DNA of 64,000 nt. Source: Athripsodes cinereus. Taxonomy: Eukaryota; Arthropoda; Insecta; Trichoptera; Leptoceridae. This document shows, one piece after another, positions 33,485 through 45,080 of this stretch; position 1 is the first letter of the stretch; each line of letters starts with the position of its first letter. A program made the position numbers and the translations under genes. The notes beneath the pieces were generated by a model that had not been told where the DNA came from, did not search any database, and saw only the letters and a program-made list of their open reading frames with translations. The stretch covers positions 25,939,313 through 26,003,312 of the forward strand of contig OX388312.1 of NCBI GenBank assembly GCA_947579605.1. The letters are read 5' to 3'.

Positions 33485-35160
33485 ACATAATTTAAACGGA
33501 CTGAAATATTAATGTGATTATATTTCGTTATTAAAGCGCGAAACGAAAAAGCTAATAAATTATTAGACGCTAAATTTTGTATGGATTTTTCGATATGTAA
33601 TAATAAGAATTATTATTATTTTCCGCGATTTATGATGCAATTTTGTTTTATGAATGTTTATCAATTACAATTATAATTGTTTGCGTTTCTATTAGATCCG
33701 GGCAATGTTGATATTATTATTATTATTCGATCAGAAGGTTTTGTTAAATGGATTAATTAATCATTATATTATTATTAACCCCTTGTCTCTGAGGATTAAT
33801 GAATTTTACAGATCTTAATGAAAAGTAATTACGTTTTGTTTTATGAAACATTACTGAATACATGAATGATATAAAAGAACAATATTTTGTATTCACATAT
33901 CTCAAATAATTTATGTTATCCTGGGAGCAATACAACACTTTGATATACCAGGTTAGTTGGAAGATATTACGATCTAGCGTTGAATTAAACAAGGCTTTCT
34001 TTTAGGCTTTGAAAGTATTATTATTATATTTCTTATTTTTTTATTTTTAAAATAACAATAATTTACATACATAACAAAATAGCAAACAACAAAACAACAT
34101 TAAAATACTTCCTCCATAAGCAACTAAATGCTTGCGCGGAGGGTTAAACTTTAATAACAAAATTACATTTTTGAAACACTAAATGAAAAATTACATTTTT
34201 TATATCAAATAACAAAATTTCATTTAATAATTTTTTAAAGATAATTTATATTCACACTTTCGGGATGAATAATATAATTTCTTTATAGTTTTCAGCTATC
34301 GATCCTATTGTTTATTGTAAGAGTGGTGTGGTGTATTTTCAGTAGAAACCGTGATGGTAATCATCTTTAAAAAATGAGCTGAAAATCTGACTTTACACAA
34401 TTTTTATAAAATAAAACTTTAATGGGCACCACAATGTGACAATATAATTTTACGTGCATATACATATGTCTTGCCTTATAAAATAATACTAAAACCTCAC
34501 GTTTTTGCATAATGATATAATGTGAGGTAACTTTATATGTTTGAAGTAAAGGTTTTATATTATAGAAGATAAATCTTGCAGAGAATTTTATGTGCGAGGA
34601 CTAGCAAGTCTTAGTCTTAGTATCCTCGTGTCTTATTTATGAAACCTTCAGGCCTAAGACAACGAGGCCTCTGTGACTCATAAAGTTGTACGCGGGAAAC
34701 CTGATACGCGGGCGATAAATATACGACGAGCCTCTAAAACAAAATGCTTACCCACCACCACCATGTCATCTTTACACAGGAAGATGTATGTAAAGTATCT
34801 AAACTAATTATTTAGTAACGCGACACGGTATTAAGCAAAAAATATTATACGTATGTACACGCACTCGCAAGTCAAGAAGCTTAATTTTAATATTTTTTAT
34901 GTAATATATTCGTCAGTTTATAGAGAGAGAAATAATATCCTATTTAATGTAATCGAGTTCTAAAAATAACAGTTTCAGACTTAAGCTTACGAAATCTACG
35001 CTGTTTTTACTGGTAACTTTTTTTTTAAAAAGTGTTTTAACATAATAGGTAGAAATGCATATGGATAAACAATTAATTGCTTTGTGAAATTTGTTATTGA
35101 AACTTTATTTATATTCTCTGTGTTTTGTATCAGATTTATGGAGGATTTTATGTAACTGAT
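33485..35160. other. Unassigned AT-rich DNA
   Basis: No gene. An imperfect hairpin pairs CCTCGTGTCTTA (34624-34635) with TAAGACAACGAGG. A slightly GC-richer patch follows to 34770 without readable coding content. Confidence 0.55.
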
Positions 35161-35445
35161 GATTTAGGATGGATAAGTTAATGAATTTTTTTTATTTTTT
35201 TAGTAATTTGTAATGCTTTGGATTAGAAATTGGTGATTTTATTTTTGTGTATTTGTATTTTTAATGAATTATTATTATTTTTAATTATTATATTTTTAAT
35301 GAATTATTTTATTATTTTTATTTTTTTATTAATTTGTAATGCTTTGGATTAGAAATTGGTGATTTTATTATTGTGTATTTGTATTTGATGTAAAAGGCGC
35401 TTGCCGTTTATGTTTTAAATAAGTAAATAAATAATACGTAAGTAA
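35161..35445. repeat. Duplicated AT-rich segment
   Basis: TAATTTGTAATGCTTTGGAT and the next 40 bases occur at about 35202 and again at about 35329, with T-rich spacers. The second is followed by AAAAGGCGCTTGCCG and AATAAGTAAATAAATAA, reminiscent of a LINE 3' UTR and A-rich tail. Confidence 0.5.
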
Positions 35446-35559
35446 ATAGCTTATTTATTGTAGTGTTATCCCTGTTGTCGCATTTACTGAAATGCCCTCG
35501 ATGTCCAGTCATAAGTGTTATAAAAGATATTTTTCACATTTTTTCAGCTGATGTGCAAC

Positions 35560-35573
35560 TGGCGCAGTCGGTA
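35560..35573 (+). other. Orphan PBS-like word of a gypsy-type element
   Basis: TGGCGCAGTCGGTA equals the serine-tRNA type primer-binding site known from 17.6/297/TED-like LTR elements. A TATAAAAGA word lies about 40 bases before it. No matching second LTR, gag or pol was found, so it is at best a broken 5' end. Confidence 0.35.
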
Positions 35574-36402
35574 CTATAGAGTACCTACGCATCCAATAGG
35601 AGTGAATAAGTAAAAAGTAATAAATAACTATTTTTTATTACTGAATTACTTAAGATCGAAAGAAAAAGCGAAAATTGAGATGGATAAATAACATTACAGT
35701 GACGGTATTCTGCACACAACCTGAAAAGATAATGTGAAATGTGGATGTCAGATCTTCGTGTAAAAATCTTAGCAAGATAATATTATATTTATCGTGTGAA
35801 GGTAAGTTACTAGAAATTTACCTTCGAAATAAAGAAATAAGACAGGCAGGTACAACAGAACTAAATTTAAGAATAAAATATTCAAAACGTAACCAGATAG
35901 ACGGAAAATAAACAACAAAATCAAATATTGTTATTCTTGATTTGATTTTCTTCACATATTCGTAGTGTGTGTGTATATATATATTGTAAGTATTTGTAGG
36001 TTCAAGATAGATTTAACTTTGTCTTTCCACAGGTAGATATTTTATTGAGGTCGACCATAAAGTAAATAAGAAACTACATACGAACAACAACTTTATCTGT
36101 TGGATGTCGTAAAAAATACTATATTCGGTAAACCAAGTAACGTTGTACAACCGACAAGAGAGAATTTTATAATATATGTAGGATATGTAAAGACGGTAAG
36201 AAAAATTCTAGGCCTAAAAAGATCAAGGTATCTTGTATTACTATACTGTTATTGGGTTCAATAAACATCTAATAATAATTATTTTTACTTGCAATATTCG
36301 ATCGTGTTAAGGTGAAAGAAATAATAACATATTGATAATTCACCATTGCATATCGTCTTAGTATTTTGAATTAAGAATATTTTTTTTACTATACTATACT
36401 AT
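35574..36402. other. Unassigned AT-rich DNA
   Basis: Could be the leader of the element at 35560. No coding frame. Confidence 0.5.
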
Positions 36403-36646
36403 ACTATGTATACCTTCACGGCATATTTCACAAGTGGGGTAGCCAGCAGACCAGCTGCATATAATACATGCAAGCTATCCTCTCCGTGCCAATATAAAAT
36501 CAAGATATTCAGGATGGGTGGCAAACCTCATCGCTGAATCTAAGATGTAAAATGTCTTATTCTTATGAAACACCTGACTTTTACAGGACACTCGAAAACT
36601 TATGGAGAAGAGCGGGAGACCAATTCTTTACCGGGTGCTCCACGGG
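36403..36646 (-). repeat. SINE-C, near full-length minus copy
   Basis: Plus strand runs TACCTTCACGGCATAT, GTGGGGTAGCCAGCAG, GATATTCAGGATGGGTGG, TTTTACAGGACACTCG and ends CCGGGTGCTCCACGG, covering the whole unit of the 20789 copy in reverse. Confidence 0.8.
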
Positions 36647-37214
36647 ATATATTTTTTTTACACTATAATAAAATAATAATGTACGAAATGAATAAATAAA
36701 TAAAAAAGATATTTGTAGATTATTAAATAAATTTTTCACCTATCTATTTTTAGAAAAAAAAAATAGTCACAGGAAGAAAACAAGCCTATTGTGTTCAGAA
36801 TGGTTCGGTGTCAATTAAGTCACCCCTTTTCAGGACATTCTAGATTGTCTGATGTAGATGTCAAAAGGACAGTGTATTGTGAAAGACTATTGTTTAGTTC
36901 AGATCGTTGAAATTCTTGTAGTTGGAAAAACATTGCGGTTTCTGGTTAGCTACCTTTAGACGTTTTCCTTTTAATGTTCATCTACATATACCATCAGGTC
37001 ATCTCCTATAATGGAGGAACCCAATTAACTAACTGTCAAAGTATGAATATAAAATATAATTCAGTTAAAAACTAAACTCAGATTTATCCAGAATTTCTTA
37101 GAATTTATGTCTACCTATAGAATTGAGGGATTAGCAAAAATGAAAACATATTGTAACATTATGTATGTTGGTGAACCTATACTGACCTAATAAATATGAC
37201 ATCTTTCATTACAG
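36647..37214. other. Unassigned AT-rich DNA
   Basis: Nothing recognised before the possible exon at 37215. Confidence 0.55.
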
Positions 37215-37330
37215 GGACACAACAAAACGCAATGAGGTTTCGTGAGACGAATTGGATAAAATACATACACGGGTCAGGTTTATTTTATTCATTTACAGAT
37301 ATATTGAACAGGGAGCACGTGTCGTTTATG
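37215..37330 (+). CDS. Candidate internal exon, unrecognised protein
   Basis: 116 bases between a good acceptor (TCTTTCATTACAG, ending 37214) and a near-consensus donor (TTTATG|GTAAGTAAAT, from 37331). Only one of three frames is open across it: two bases finish a split codon, then 38 codons including RFRETNWIKYIHGSG and DILNREHVSFM, ending exactly on a codon boundary. The polar, aromatic composition is unlike the low-complexity frames nearby. No partner exon could be identified with confidence in the window, and I recognise no family. It could be a chance pairing of splice words. Confidence 0.3.
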
Positions 37331-37645
37331 GTAAGTAAATGTAAACCTTTGCAGAAAAAAAATAATTCATCGGATACAATTTTACAACAAGGTTGGTGTA
37401 TGCAAGTATTACATGTTTTATAAAGTAAAAAATAACCTTTTCTCATCCAACTCCAGACAAAGGTTTCCTCTGTCTCTTATCATATTTACATCCAATTTAT
37501 ATCAACATTATTATTTACGAAGTCATCTTTCCATTTCAATGGTGATCTTCAAAAGCTTTGAGTGTTATTTCTTGGTCTAAATTCGAAGAGGTTCTTCCAT
37601 AAATTTAAAAAAACTGATGAAAAACAAAACTTTCATTGTAGAGTC

Positions 37646-37885
37646 ATGGATAAAGAAAATAGTTCTCCCACTATTTTTTGCAACTTTTCGAGTATCCTTT
37701 AAAAGGCAGGTGTTCGTAAAAACTCATGTATAGACGATGAACTTTCGCAATTCAGAGATGAGGCATGAACTCTATTCTAAATAAGTTATTTTTTATTGAT
37801 ATGAAGGGAACAATTTACATGTTAATTACTTGCAGTGAACTTGCTGACTTCCATACATGTAGGATTTGCCGTGATGATAAAGTAT
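37646..37885 (+). repeat. SINE-C copy, degenerate
   Basis: Retains TTCTCCCACTA, AAAAGGCAGGTGTTCG, TTCAGAGATGAGGC and GATTTGCCGTGATG in order. Several insertions in the centre. Confidence 0.65.
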
Positions 37886-38671
37886 AGCATGAAAAATAAA
37901 AATAAATTATTTGCTATGAATTTGATTGAATAAATGCAATATTTGCATTAAATCATTTTTTTAATCCATTAAACACGTTTTTCCAAAAAAATCCTATTAA
38001 AAAAAATATATTATATTTAATTCATTATCAAAAGACGAACTTTTGAAAAATCTTGAATATTTTAAAGAATTTTTGATGACTCATTTTATCTTTGAACTTT
38101 TCAGTAAATCTTTATCTGAAATTCATTTCATAATAACATAAAAGTAGGATATACATAAAATTTACAAATTAATTTATCAACTCTTCGATTATTTTTTTTG
38201 CGATTAGTTAATAATTAATTAAACCGATAATCTCAAAATTCATTAATACCGAATTATTACGTTGAGTGTCCGTCTAGAGATATTGTAATTTAATCTTAAA
38301 TACTACTATGGATTTCCATTCCTTTAGATATGGGAACATTGTTCGATTAATATTATTCTTATCTTTAAGAGACCCTCGTCAAATAATATCAGCTGATGAA
38401 AACATCACGACGTTTAGAACTTGATAATGAAATTTAATATCGTTCTCCAATTATAATGTATTAAAAGGATTATTGTTGAAATAGTTTATAGAATATTTTT
38501 CTATGAATATAATTATATTTGTATTCTAGTTTTTTCGGTGGTAACCTTATGAAAGTTAATTTTTATTAATATTAAAATAATATTGCCAAAATAAAATTTA
38601 TACAGTGAAAATAACAGTGTTTTAACTTTATCATTTTAATATTAATAATAAATACTTCTTTAAGATTAAAC
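37886..38671. other. Unassigned AT-rich DNA
   Basis: Nothing recognised. Confidence 0.6.
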
Positions 38672-38795
38672 TTTCGTGACGGAGCATCCCAGCTTCAGAA
38701 GCAAAATGAAAACCCTCGTTTCTAACGGTGTTCCTGAGACGGTCAAAGGACCGTAAATTGACGCCAAAGAAACAAATCATGCATCATCATTATCT
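38672..38795 (+). pseudogene. LINE-B 3' end, decayed
   Basis: SFRSKMKTL, then CCTGAGACGGTCAAAGGACC and a CATCATCATT tail align with the ends at 54406 and 47445. Only the last codons and UTR remain. Confidence 0.5.
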
Positions 38796-39104
38796 ATTTG
38801 TCAGATAAAACTGAGTTTTATTTTAATGACATATATAATTTTAATAGAGTATGTAATATTGGGAATATAAAAACCTATTTATTAATAAGTGTGCTATATT
38901 CGATATCACGAGAAAATGTTTCCAATTGAGTACTGTAAAGCAACATACTCGTATGCCTTTGGTTGATTCTTTATATCACAGATTTATATATAAATATTTC
39001 AGCTTATTAAATCTTTGGTATATGAGTGTTATCATAACGTTCTATAAACATTTTCAACATGGTTACTCTTGGAGTACTTAAATATAAGCCATTTGTATAT
39101 TTAT

Positions 39105-39275
39105 TTTATAAACAAGGTATAGTCGAGGGCAGGATACCGTTTCGCAGACCAAGACATACTATAAGATAACACCAACTGGGCATTGTGCAATATACTGCCT
39201 TAAATCTCAACGCTTGGTGATTGTTTTGAAATTTCAGTCACTACAAGGGTTGTTCGGCCAACGGAAATAAGTGTT
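39105..39275 (+). pseudogene. Non-LTR retrotransposon end, decayed
   Basis: The start gives KQGIVEGRIPFRRPRHT, a form of the (I)xGKIxGxRxxGRxRxT block found near the C-terminus of several insect LINEs. Stops follow and no tail is clear. Confidence 0.4.
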
Positions 39276-39829
39276 TATAAGAAAAGATCTAGCCATTAAC
39301 ATAAAATTATACCTATTATACATTTTTTTTTATTTAATAGAATATTTGTTTACCCATGTAATCTTACTTACTTCAATATAATTGATTTATTAATTTATCA
39401 AGTCGCATTATAGAAACACTTGCTTACAATAGTATCTGATTTTCAATTTAATATGTGCATGTATAATGGTATATTAATATTAAGGTTATTTTATAATGTT
39501 TGATAATGTATTAACATTATTATATTAGAGATGAAACAGGTATCTGGTAACTATCTATTATTCAGCCAATCTAAAATCCGACTATGAATATCAGAGAGTC
39601 TCTCAATATTCCATCACATATCGAATGGTTTTTATTTTTCATAAAATATTTTAGAAAAGGCAAATTATTATTATTTTTTAAGAAAAATTTTAATTGTAGA
39701 TATATCTGGATCTGAAACAAAGCCAAATACATCCCAGGCATCCTAAAGGTAAGCAAAACTCTAATGTCGTAAAGTGGAGTTTGTCTACAACCAATAGAAT
39801 AGAACCCGGGTCTCTTGATTGAAAATTTG

Positions 39830-39885
39830 AGGCTCTACTATCAGGTTGCCAACCACCTAGCTTTGGTAGCCTGATAGTAGAGCCT
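39830..39885. repeat. Hairpin, 16-bp perfect stem
   Basis: AGGCTCTACTATCAGG (39830-39845) is complementary to CCTGATAGTAGAGCCT (39870-39885) around a 24-base loop that itself partly pairs. A related single arm, GAGGCTCTGCCATCAGA, occurs at about 53651, so this is likely a dispersed MITE-like family. Confidence 0.65.
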
Positions 39886-42800
39886 TAAACTTTGAAACAA
39901 TTAGACACTCGATTTGAATAACAAATAAGAAAAAATTGTTCAAAAGTTTTATTTGTTTAGCTTTATAACGTCATATTTCAATGGACCTTTGAATGCTTCA
40001 AATCATCCTTGATGCTTACATTTTCACAATACAAAAATGATAAATTTCATATACTATAAAGCGAAATGAAATATGTCGCAGGCGATCAACATATTTTTAA
40101 CAGAATATGCACAGCCACTACTTTTAAACTAAAAACATTATGACAATGGCCAACTATCGAGCTATTCGGTTAAGAGTTTTGTCTGATATGAACTTTATCT
40201 GTTATCCCGCTAAACAACTATGTATCATCACTAATTGGTATTGTTACTTACCTACCATTAGAAGTAGTGTGACAACATTAACCATTAGACACGCGAATAA
40301 AGCGAATGTAAGCTCTTTTCAATAAGCCTTAAAGAGGATTAAATTCTATTAATTAATAGATAATATTATTGCAGTAGATTTTACCGAAATAGAGTGGTTT
40401 TGAACAAGGGTGTCTGATATGGTAATGTTCAAAAATTAATTCTACACTAGATGGGTAAAAACAATGGTTTCGAATCAAGTTACTAAGTAATACTAATATG
40501 AAGTAAATATACCTACTATTATTATTATTACAAATGAAAAGCCTTTTCACGGATTCATCAAATATTCATTTCATTGTGATGAAATTGTGTAAGAACCTGA
40601 AATAAATTAATTTGATATTTGAATATTTGTATTGAAATATTAAGAAGAGTATATGTATTATGGAATTGAAAATTATTTCAATTGATTTATATGATAGGTA
40701 TTCAGTAAAAATGTACGTTGGTTGCTAGCCCAATGGTGGAATGTTAAATTTTCTATCGAGAGATCCTATGCTCCATTTTTCCTATTAACGACCTATTCCA
40801 TCATCATGATACAAGGTATTGCCCTTTGTAAGGGTTTGTGAGGTGTAGATATTTGAGATTATTAAAAACTCAAACATAAAGTCTAGTTTATTCTATTAAG
40901 GCTATCCACTGGTTTGCGAGTGATTTAGGAAACAAAGTCATGGCAGCGGAAACCAGGTCGTAAAGTAATAAAATCACCAGTGGAATTATTAAACCTATAT
41001 TTTATTTATTACTTCATATTATAATGGACTTCCACAAAGTAGCGTTGGACGATAAATAAAAATCTATTAAGTAACAAAATATTTTATCTTTGTGGAATCT
41101 TATGAATGGAATATATTTCTTTCTCACTTTTAATGGAGAGAATGAGACAAGAAGAGAAGGACTTGTACATCATTGACCACAATTAGCCTTTTACAACAGT
41201 CAATAACAAAAAAAACAGTACCAATGCAACATTATACAAATTGTTGACCAAAATAGTTTACTTATAAAAACTCAAATATTCAATCAGAGCATAACTATAT
41301 TAACTCTATGTATATATTATATATAAAAATTTGTTTACCTTTTTATATTTGTCTTACAAATTTTCTCCCTCTTCAATGTAAATTAATTATGATTGTGTGC
41401 CAGTAGATAATCCACTACTTGTGAAATGCTTGAGTGGGCAGATATAATTTGAAATGATTTCACACGTAGACACAACCTTGTTGCGTGTATTCCACTCGTT
41501 AATTCCTTAACTGAAAGCCTTAAACTCTACTTTAGTAACACAGTGTTAGTATTAGTAACTATGTATGAACGAGTTGTTGGAATTGTTATTTAAACATAGT
41601 TAGCGGTGGTTCATAAATCATAATTTACTCACTTATCTGTGCCGGAGTACCTACCTAATGCGGGGCAAATTGATTATTTCGTGTAGGTAAGTACCTGCTT
41701 TGAATCTTTGTATAAATATTTTTATCCGTTTATGAATATTTATAAATTCATTCTTTATTTTATATTGATTGCAAACAATTACTTAAAATATAGGGCGAGA
41801 TTATCACAAAGGCGCAATCTCTTCAAACTCATTCAAAATAAATAGGCATTAATGCATTTGGGTAATTATAATCATAATACAGATATTTGTCTGTAGTCTG
41901 TAACGAAATGGTAAAAATATCCCTCGCTCTGTGCGTGGGGAGAGGGTAGTGTAACTATTTTGCTTCTTTCGTAGTATGTGTACGATGATGTATTTGATGT
42001 TTGTATAATATTAGTACCAAACCATGTAATATATAGCTGATAGAAAACAAGTTCTCATTTTGTATTGAAATATTTTTGACGTGGATTGATACACACCGTT
42101 TTGATAATGGCAGCATCACTCAACTATTGGGTGCAACGCCAGAAAAAGAGAGAGAGAGAGAGAGAAATGGTAAAAATACCCTCTATATAATATAATCCCT
42201 ATTAACTCGGTATCTGACTATTGACTTATGTATTAATTGGCACACACATTTCAACATAAAGGTATACCTACCCAAAACGAACGTATGTAGTAATATTTTT
42301 TTTGTGGACATTTTTAAATATTTTTAAATAAAAATAAAAACACAAAATAAGTATACCATTTAATAAGACAAATTTATTTTTACAGAGATCAATGAGCTTA
42401 TGATATTATGAAGGCAAATTAGGTAAGCAACGATATTTAAATCTGGGATGTAGCGATGAAAATTAGAGACCTTATTGTCAGATGATAGTCACCATAGATG
42501 CTATACTGAGAAACTTTTTTATATATCGTGAGGAAAAACAAAGTTCGTCATAATTTTTTTTACAATATGGAATCGGGCAAATTCGCGAGATGTAAAGCTA
42601 GTATCCAATAAAATTAAGCTCACAGGAAGATAAGTCTATAGTGTATCTAGCATAATATTAGAAATATGTTATATGTAATTTATTTTCATTTTATCGATAT
42701 AGGAGGCCAAAGCCTAGATGGTTGCCTTAATGAATTCTGAAGGTTGATGTCGAAGGTTTCAAAGATGTTTTATTTTTATTTAATCATTTTAGAACACGTA

Positions 42801-43022
42801 AATACTTCCATAAATTTTAAGTTTTATATGTTTTTTTCAGTTTTATCTTTCGTCATAAATTTTGCTGATCAAGGCTAATTCAACTTTTCAACAAAAAACC
42901 TACGTGTCATAATATGTATGTGTGTTTGGGCTGTTGTTGATATAATATGCTAGTTTTATTTTTACTTAAGTAATTTTGTTTTATCTTTTGTATGATTGTA
43001 TTTGTTGAATAAACAAATAAGT
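39886..43022. other. Unassigned AT-rich DNA
   Basis: Three kilobases without an assignable gene. An AG dinucleotide run is present at about 42143-42168 and a short fold-back tail-like word (ACTTCCACAAAGTAGC) at about 41028. Confidence 0.6.
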
Positions 43023-43195
43023 AAATATAAGATCGTCGGTAGCCTGGAGGTAGAGTCTCGGCCTTGTGAACAAGGGGTCCGCGGTTCGATCCGAGGTGTC
43101 TGCAAACTTCCCTTTCACGACACAAGCTTTTAGCGTACTGAGAAATGTGTATAAGGTTGTATTTGGTTTTATCACAAAACCCAGAGAAATTAAAA
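43023..43195 (+). repeat. SINE-A copy
   Basis: GATCGTCGGTAGCCTGGAGG through AACAAGGGGTCCGCGGTTCG to ACAAAACCCAGAGAAATT. Same length and order as the 22328 copy, with scattered substitutions. Confidence 0.85.
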
Positions 43196-43636
43196 GAAAG
43201 AATTAAAACGAAATTATTCAATTTATGAGTTATTCATTCACTTATACATCACTATTACAAAACGTCATAAAACACACATGGACAGAAACAACACACACAA
43301 TCACAAATCAAAGACAATGCATTATCCTACTCAACCCGCACTCATCATTCAACCCCTTGCTATATAATACCAAGCCCACAAGTTTGTCATTTATTACAAA
43401 AGTTATACAAAAAATTAAAAAAAGAAAAAACAACAAGACACCAATCCAACATGCATAACAGGCAGCCAAAACAGATATGTGACTGAGCGTGCGCGCCGGA
43501 ACAAGCAAGTCAATCAGGACTATGCAGTCATAACCCGCAGCAACCTCACTAGGCGAATGCCTGTATCGAGGCAAGCCGCTACAAAACATCAAGAAAGTAC
43601 CGTATCTACCAATTCACCTTGAAATCGCACAAAAAA
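43196..43636 (-). other. Probable 3' UTR of the LINE-F fragment
   Basis: Lies directly after the stop of the reverse-transcriptase frame on the minus strand and is T/G-rich on that strand. No independent feature. Confidence 0.4.
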
Positions 43637-44473
43637 TTACACAACATGTAAAAATAGCCTCTTTTTTGCTTCCTCTCTACCCGTGTCAAGCAACCAAACC
43701 TTTAGCCACCGGCTGAAGCATCTCCACCCACCGAGCAACTTTATTTGCTCGGGAACAGAGTTGTAGAGCCTCGGGGCAAGATACCTTGCCGAGCGCTGTC
43801 CCAAGGTTGTTCTCACAGGCGGAACAAACATAGTACCTCTTGTAACCGAGCGAGTACCACGCCGGTCCACCCAAGCAGCCTCTCCCGGGCAGGCTCTCCT
43901 GTAACGCGTAACAACATTTTTGATGTATGTTTGCCTGGAATCCAAGATACCATATTTCTTAAACAGTGGATCCGATGCATGCCTATAGGGCGCCCGGCTC
44001 ATAACCCTCACAATCGCCTTCTGAGCCACATCAACAGGATACATGTGAACACCAGCTGCACTTCCCCAACACTCAACACCATAGCTCAGTATAGAGTCAC
44101 AAAGCGCAAAATAAACAGATCTCAACCTATTATCATCCAAGACATCTCTCAACATTCTAAAAACATATATCAACTTCCTTAAGCGAACCGAAAGACCCTC
44201 CAGGTAAACATTCCATTTCAAATTCGAATCAATCGTCAGACCAAGGTATTTCATTGTCTCACAAGGTGAAATGAAGGGGCAGTCACACATTTGGCCCAGC
44301 GTACACCCGTGTAACCTCAGAGGAACAGGCAAGGCTGGTTTACCCGCCTCCGAGATGGAGAACGGTATATACTTTGTTTTATCAGTATTAAGCGTTAGCA
44401 GATGTCCACTCAGCCACTTACCCACCAGAGAGATACCATTTTCAGCTCGTTCATACACCCCATCCCAAGACAC
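43637..44473 (-). CDS. Reverse transcriptase C-terminal fragment (LINE-F)
   Basis: A 278-codon frame without stops from the post-catalytic part of a jockey/CR1-type non-LTR reverse transcriptase, the enzyme that copies the element's RNA at the target site. Seen: WLSGHLLTLNTDKTKYIPFS just after where the F/YADD motif would be, MKYLGLTIDSNLKW, LRKLIYVFRMLRDVLDD, SILSYGVECWGSA and near the end RSARYLAPRLYNSVPEQIK. The catalytic aspartates, palm, fingers and endonuclease are missing upstream, where the frame abuts a plus-strand RTE-1 end at 44474. The open frame suggests a relatively young insertion. The ATG at 44473 is only the first one in the fragment. Confidence 0.8.
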   Translation of the reverse strand: MSWDGVYERAENGISLVGKWLSGHLLTLNTDKTKYIPFSISEAGKPALPVPLRLHGCTLGQMCDCPFISPCETMKYLGLTIDSNLKWNVYLEGLSVRLRKLIYVFRMLRDVLDDNRLRSVYFALCDSILSYGVECWGSAAGVHMYPVDVAQKAIVRVMSRAPYRHASDPLFKKYGILDSRQTYIKNVVTRYRRACPGEAAWVDRRGTRSVTRGTMFVPPVRTTLGQRSARYLAPRLYNSVPEQIKLLGGWRCFSRWLKVWLLDTGREEAKKRLFLHVV

Positions 44474-44642
44474 ATCCTACAGGACGGTCACGTGTTGAGC
44501 ACATTGAACAGGAGAGCATGCATGAGAAATTGTATGACAGTGACGGAAGCGAAAGATGTATGCAAGGATAGAAGGAAGTGGCGCTCGATCCTTTCTGCCT
44601 ACCTCGCGAGGGAATCAGCGTGATGGTATGTATGTATGTATG
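44474..44642 (+). mobile_element. RTE-1 3' end, young copy
   Basis: About 165 bases nearly identical to the end of the 12494 copy (I count about five differences), including DRRKWRSILSAY, GCGTGATGGTATG and the TATG tail. Strongly 5'-truncated. It sits head-on to the LINE-F frame; no clear target duplication was found. Confidence 0.75.
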
Positions 44643-44659
44643 AAAAACCAAAATTCGCC

Positions 44660-45080
44660 GTACGCCCATTGATCGTCACACCTGTTCACACAGTCCACCG
44701 ATTTAGAAACGATCTGTCAGATGCGCTTTGATTTTGACACTGTTTTCAAAATGGCGTCCAAAATGTTATAGTAGATGTTATAAGGCGCCTTTTAATTAAG
44801 GAAACAAACGCCACAAACCAACAACAAAGATAACAGCTGTCACGAAGCGGGAAACATTATAAAATTTATAGGTTATAAAGTTTTTACCATAGATACGAAC
44901 GCCGCGCACATCTGCGCATGCGCGAATCGTTCAATCGGCCGAAAATGTTGGAAGGTGGTCGACTCGAGACGATATCGTTTCTACTTGTTTTCATCGTTTC
45001 AGACTAGTTGTCATTTTGTTCACACGGTCAATGGCTGGCGATATTTTGGTGCCTGGCGATATTCGCCAAAGTGAGAACAC
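44660..45080. promoter_or_regulatory. CpG-richer patch with NRF-1-like palindrome
   Basis: Many CG dinucleotides compared with the surroundings. TGCGCATGCGCG (44913-44924) equals the NRF-1/Erect wing type binding motif. No TATA or coding exon is evident next to it, and the patch may simply belong to an unrecognised transposon. Confidence 0.25.

Noticed and set aside
37455..37560. Second exon after 37330 (acceptor CCAACTCCAG)
   Set aside because: Phase fits and about 34 codons are open, but the sequence resembles a dispersed LINE-like end, and the peptide is low in information.
42143..42168. AG dinucleotide run as a regulatory GAGA-factor site
   Set aside because: Simple microsatellite without a nearby gene or promoter.
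43745..44182. 145-codon plus-strand frame
   Set aside because: Antisense shadow of the LINE-F reverse-transcriptase frame on the minus strand.
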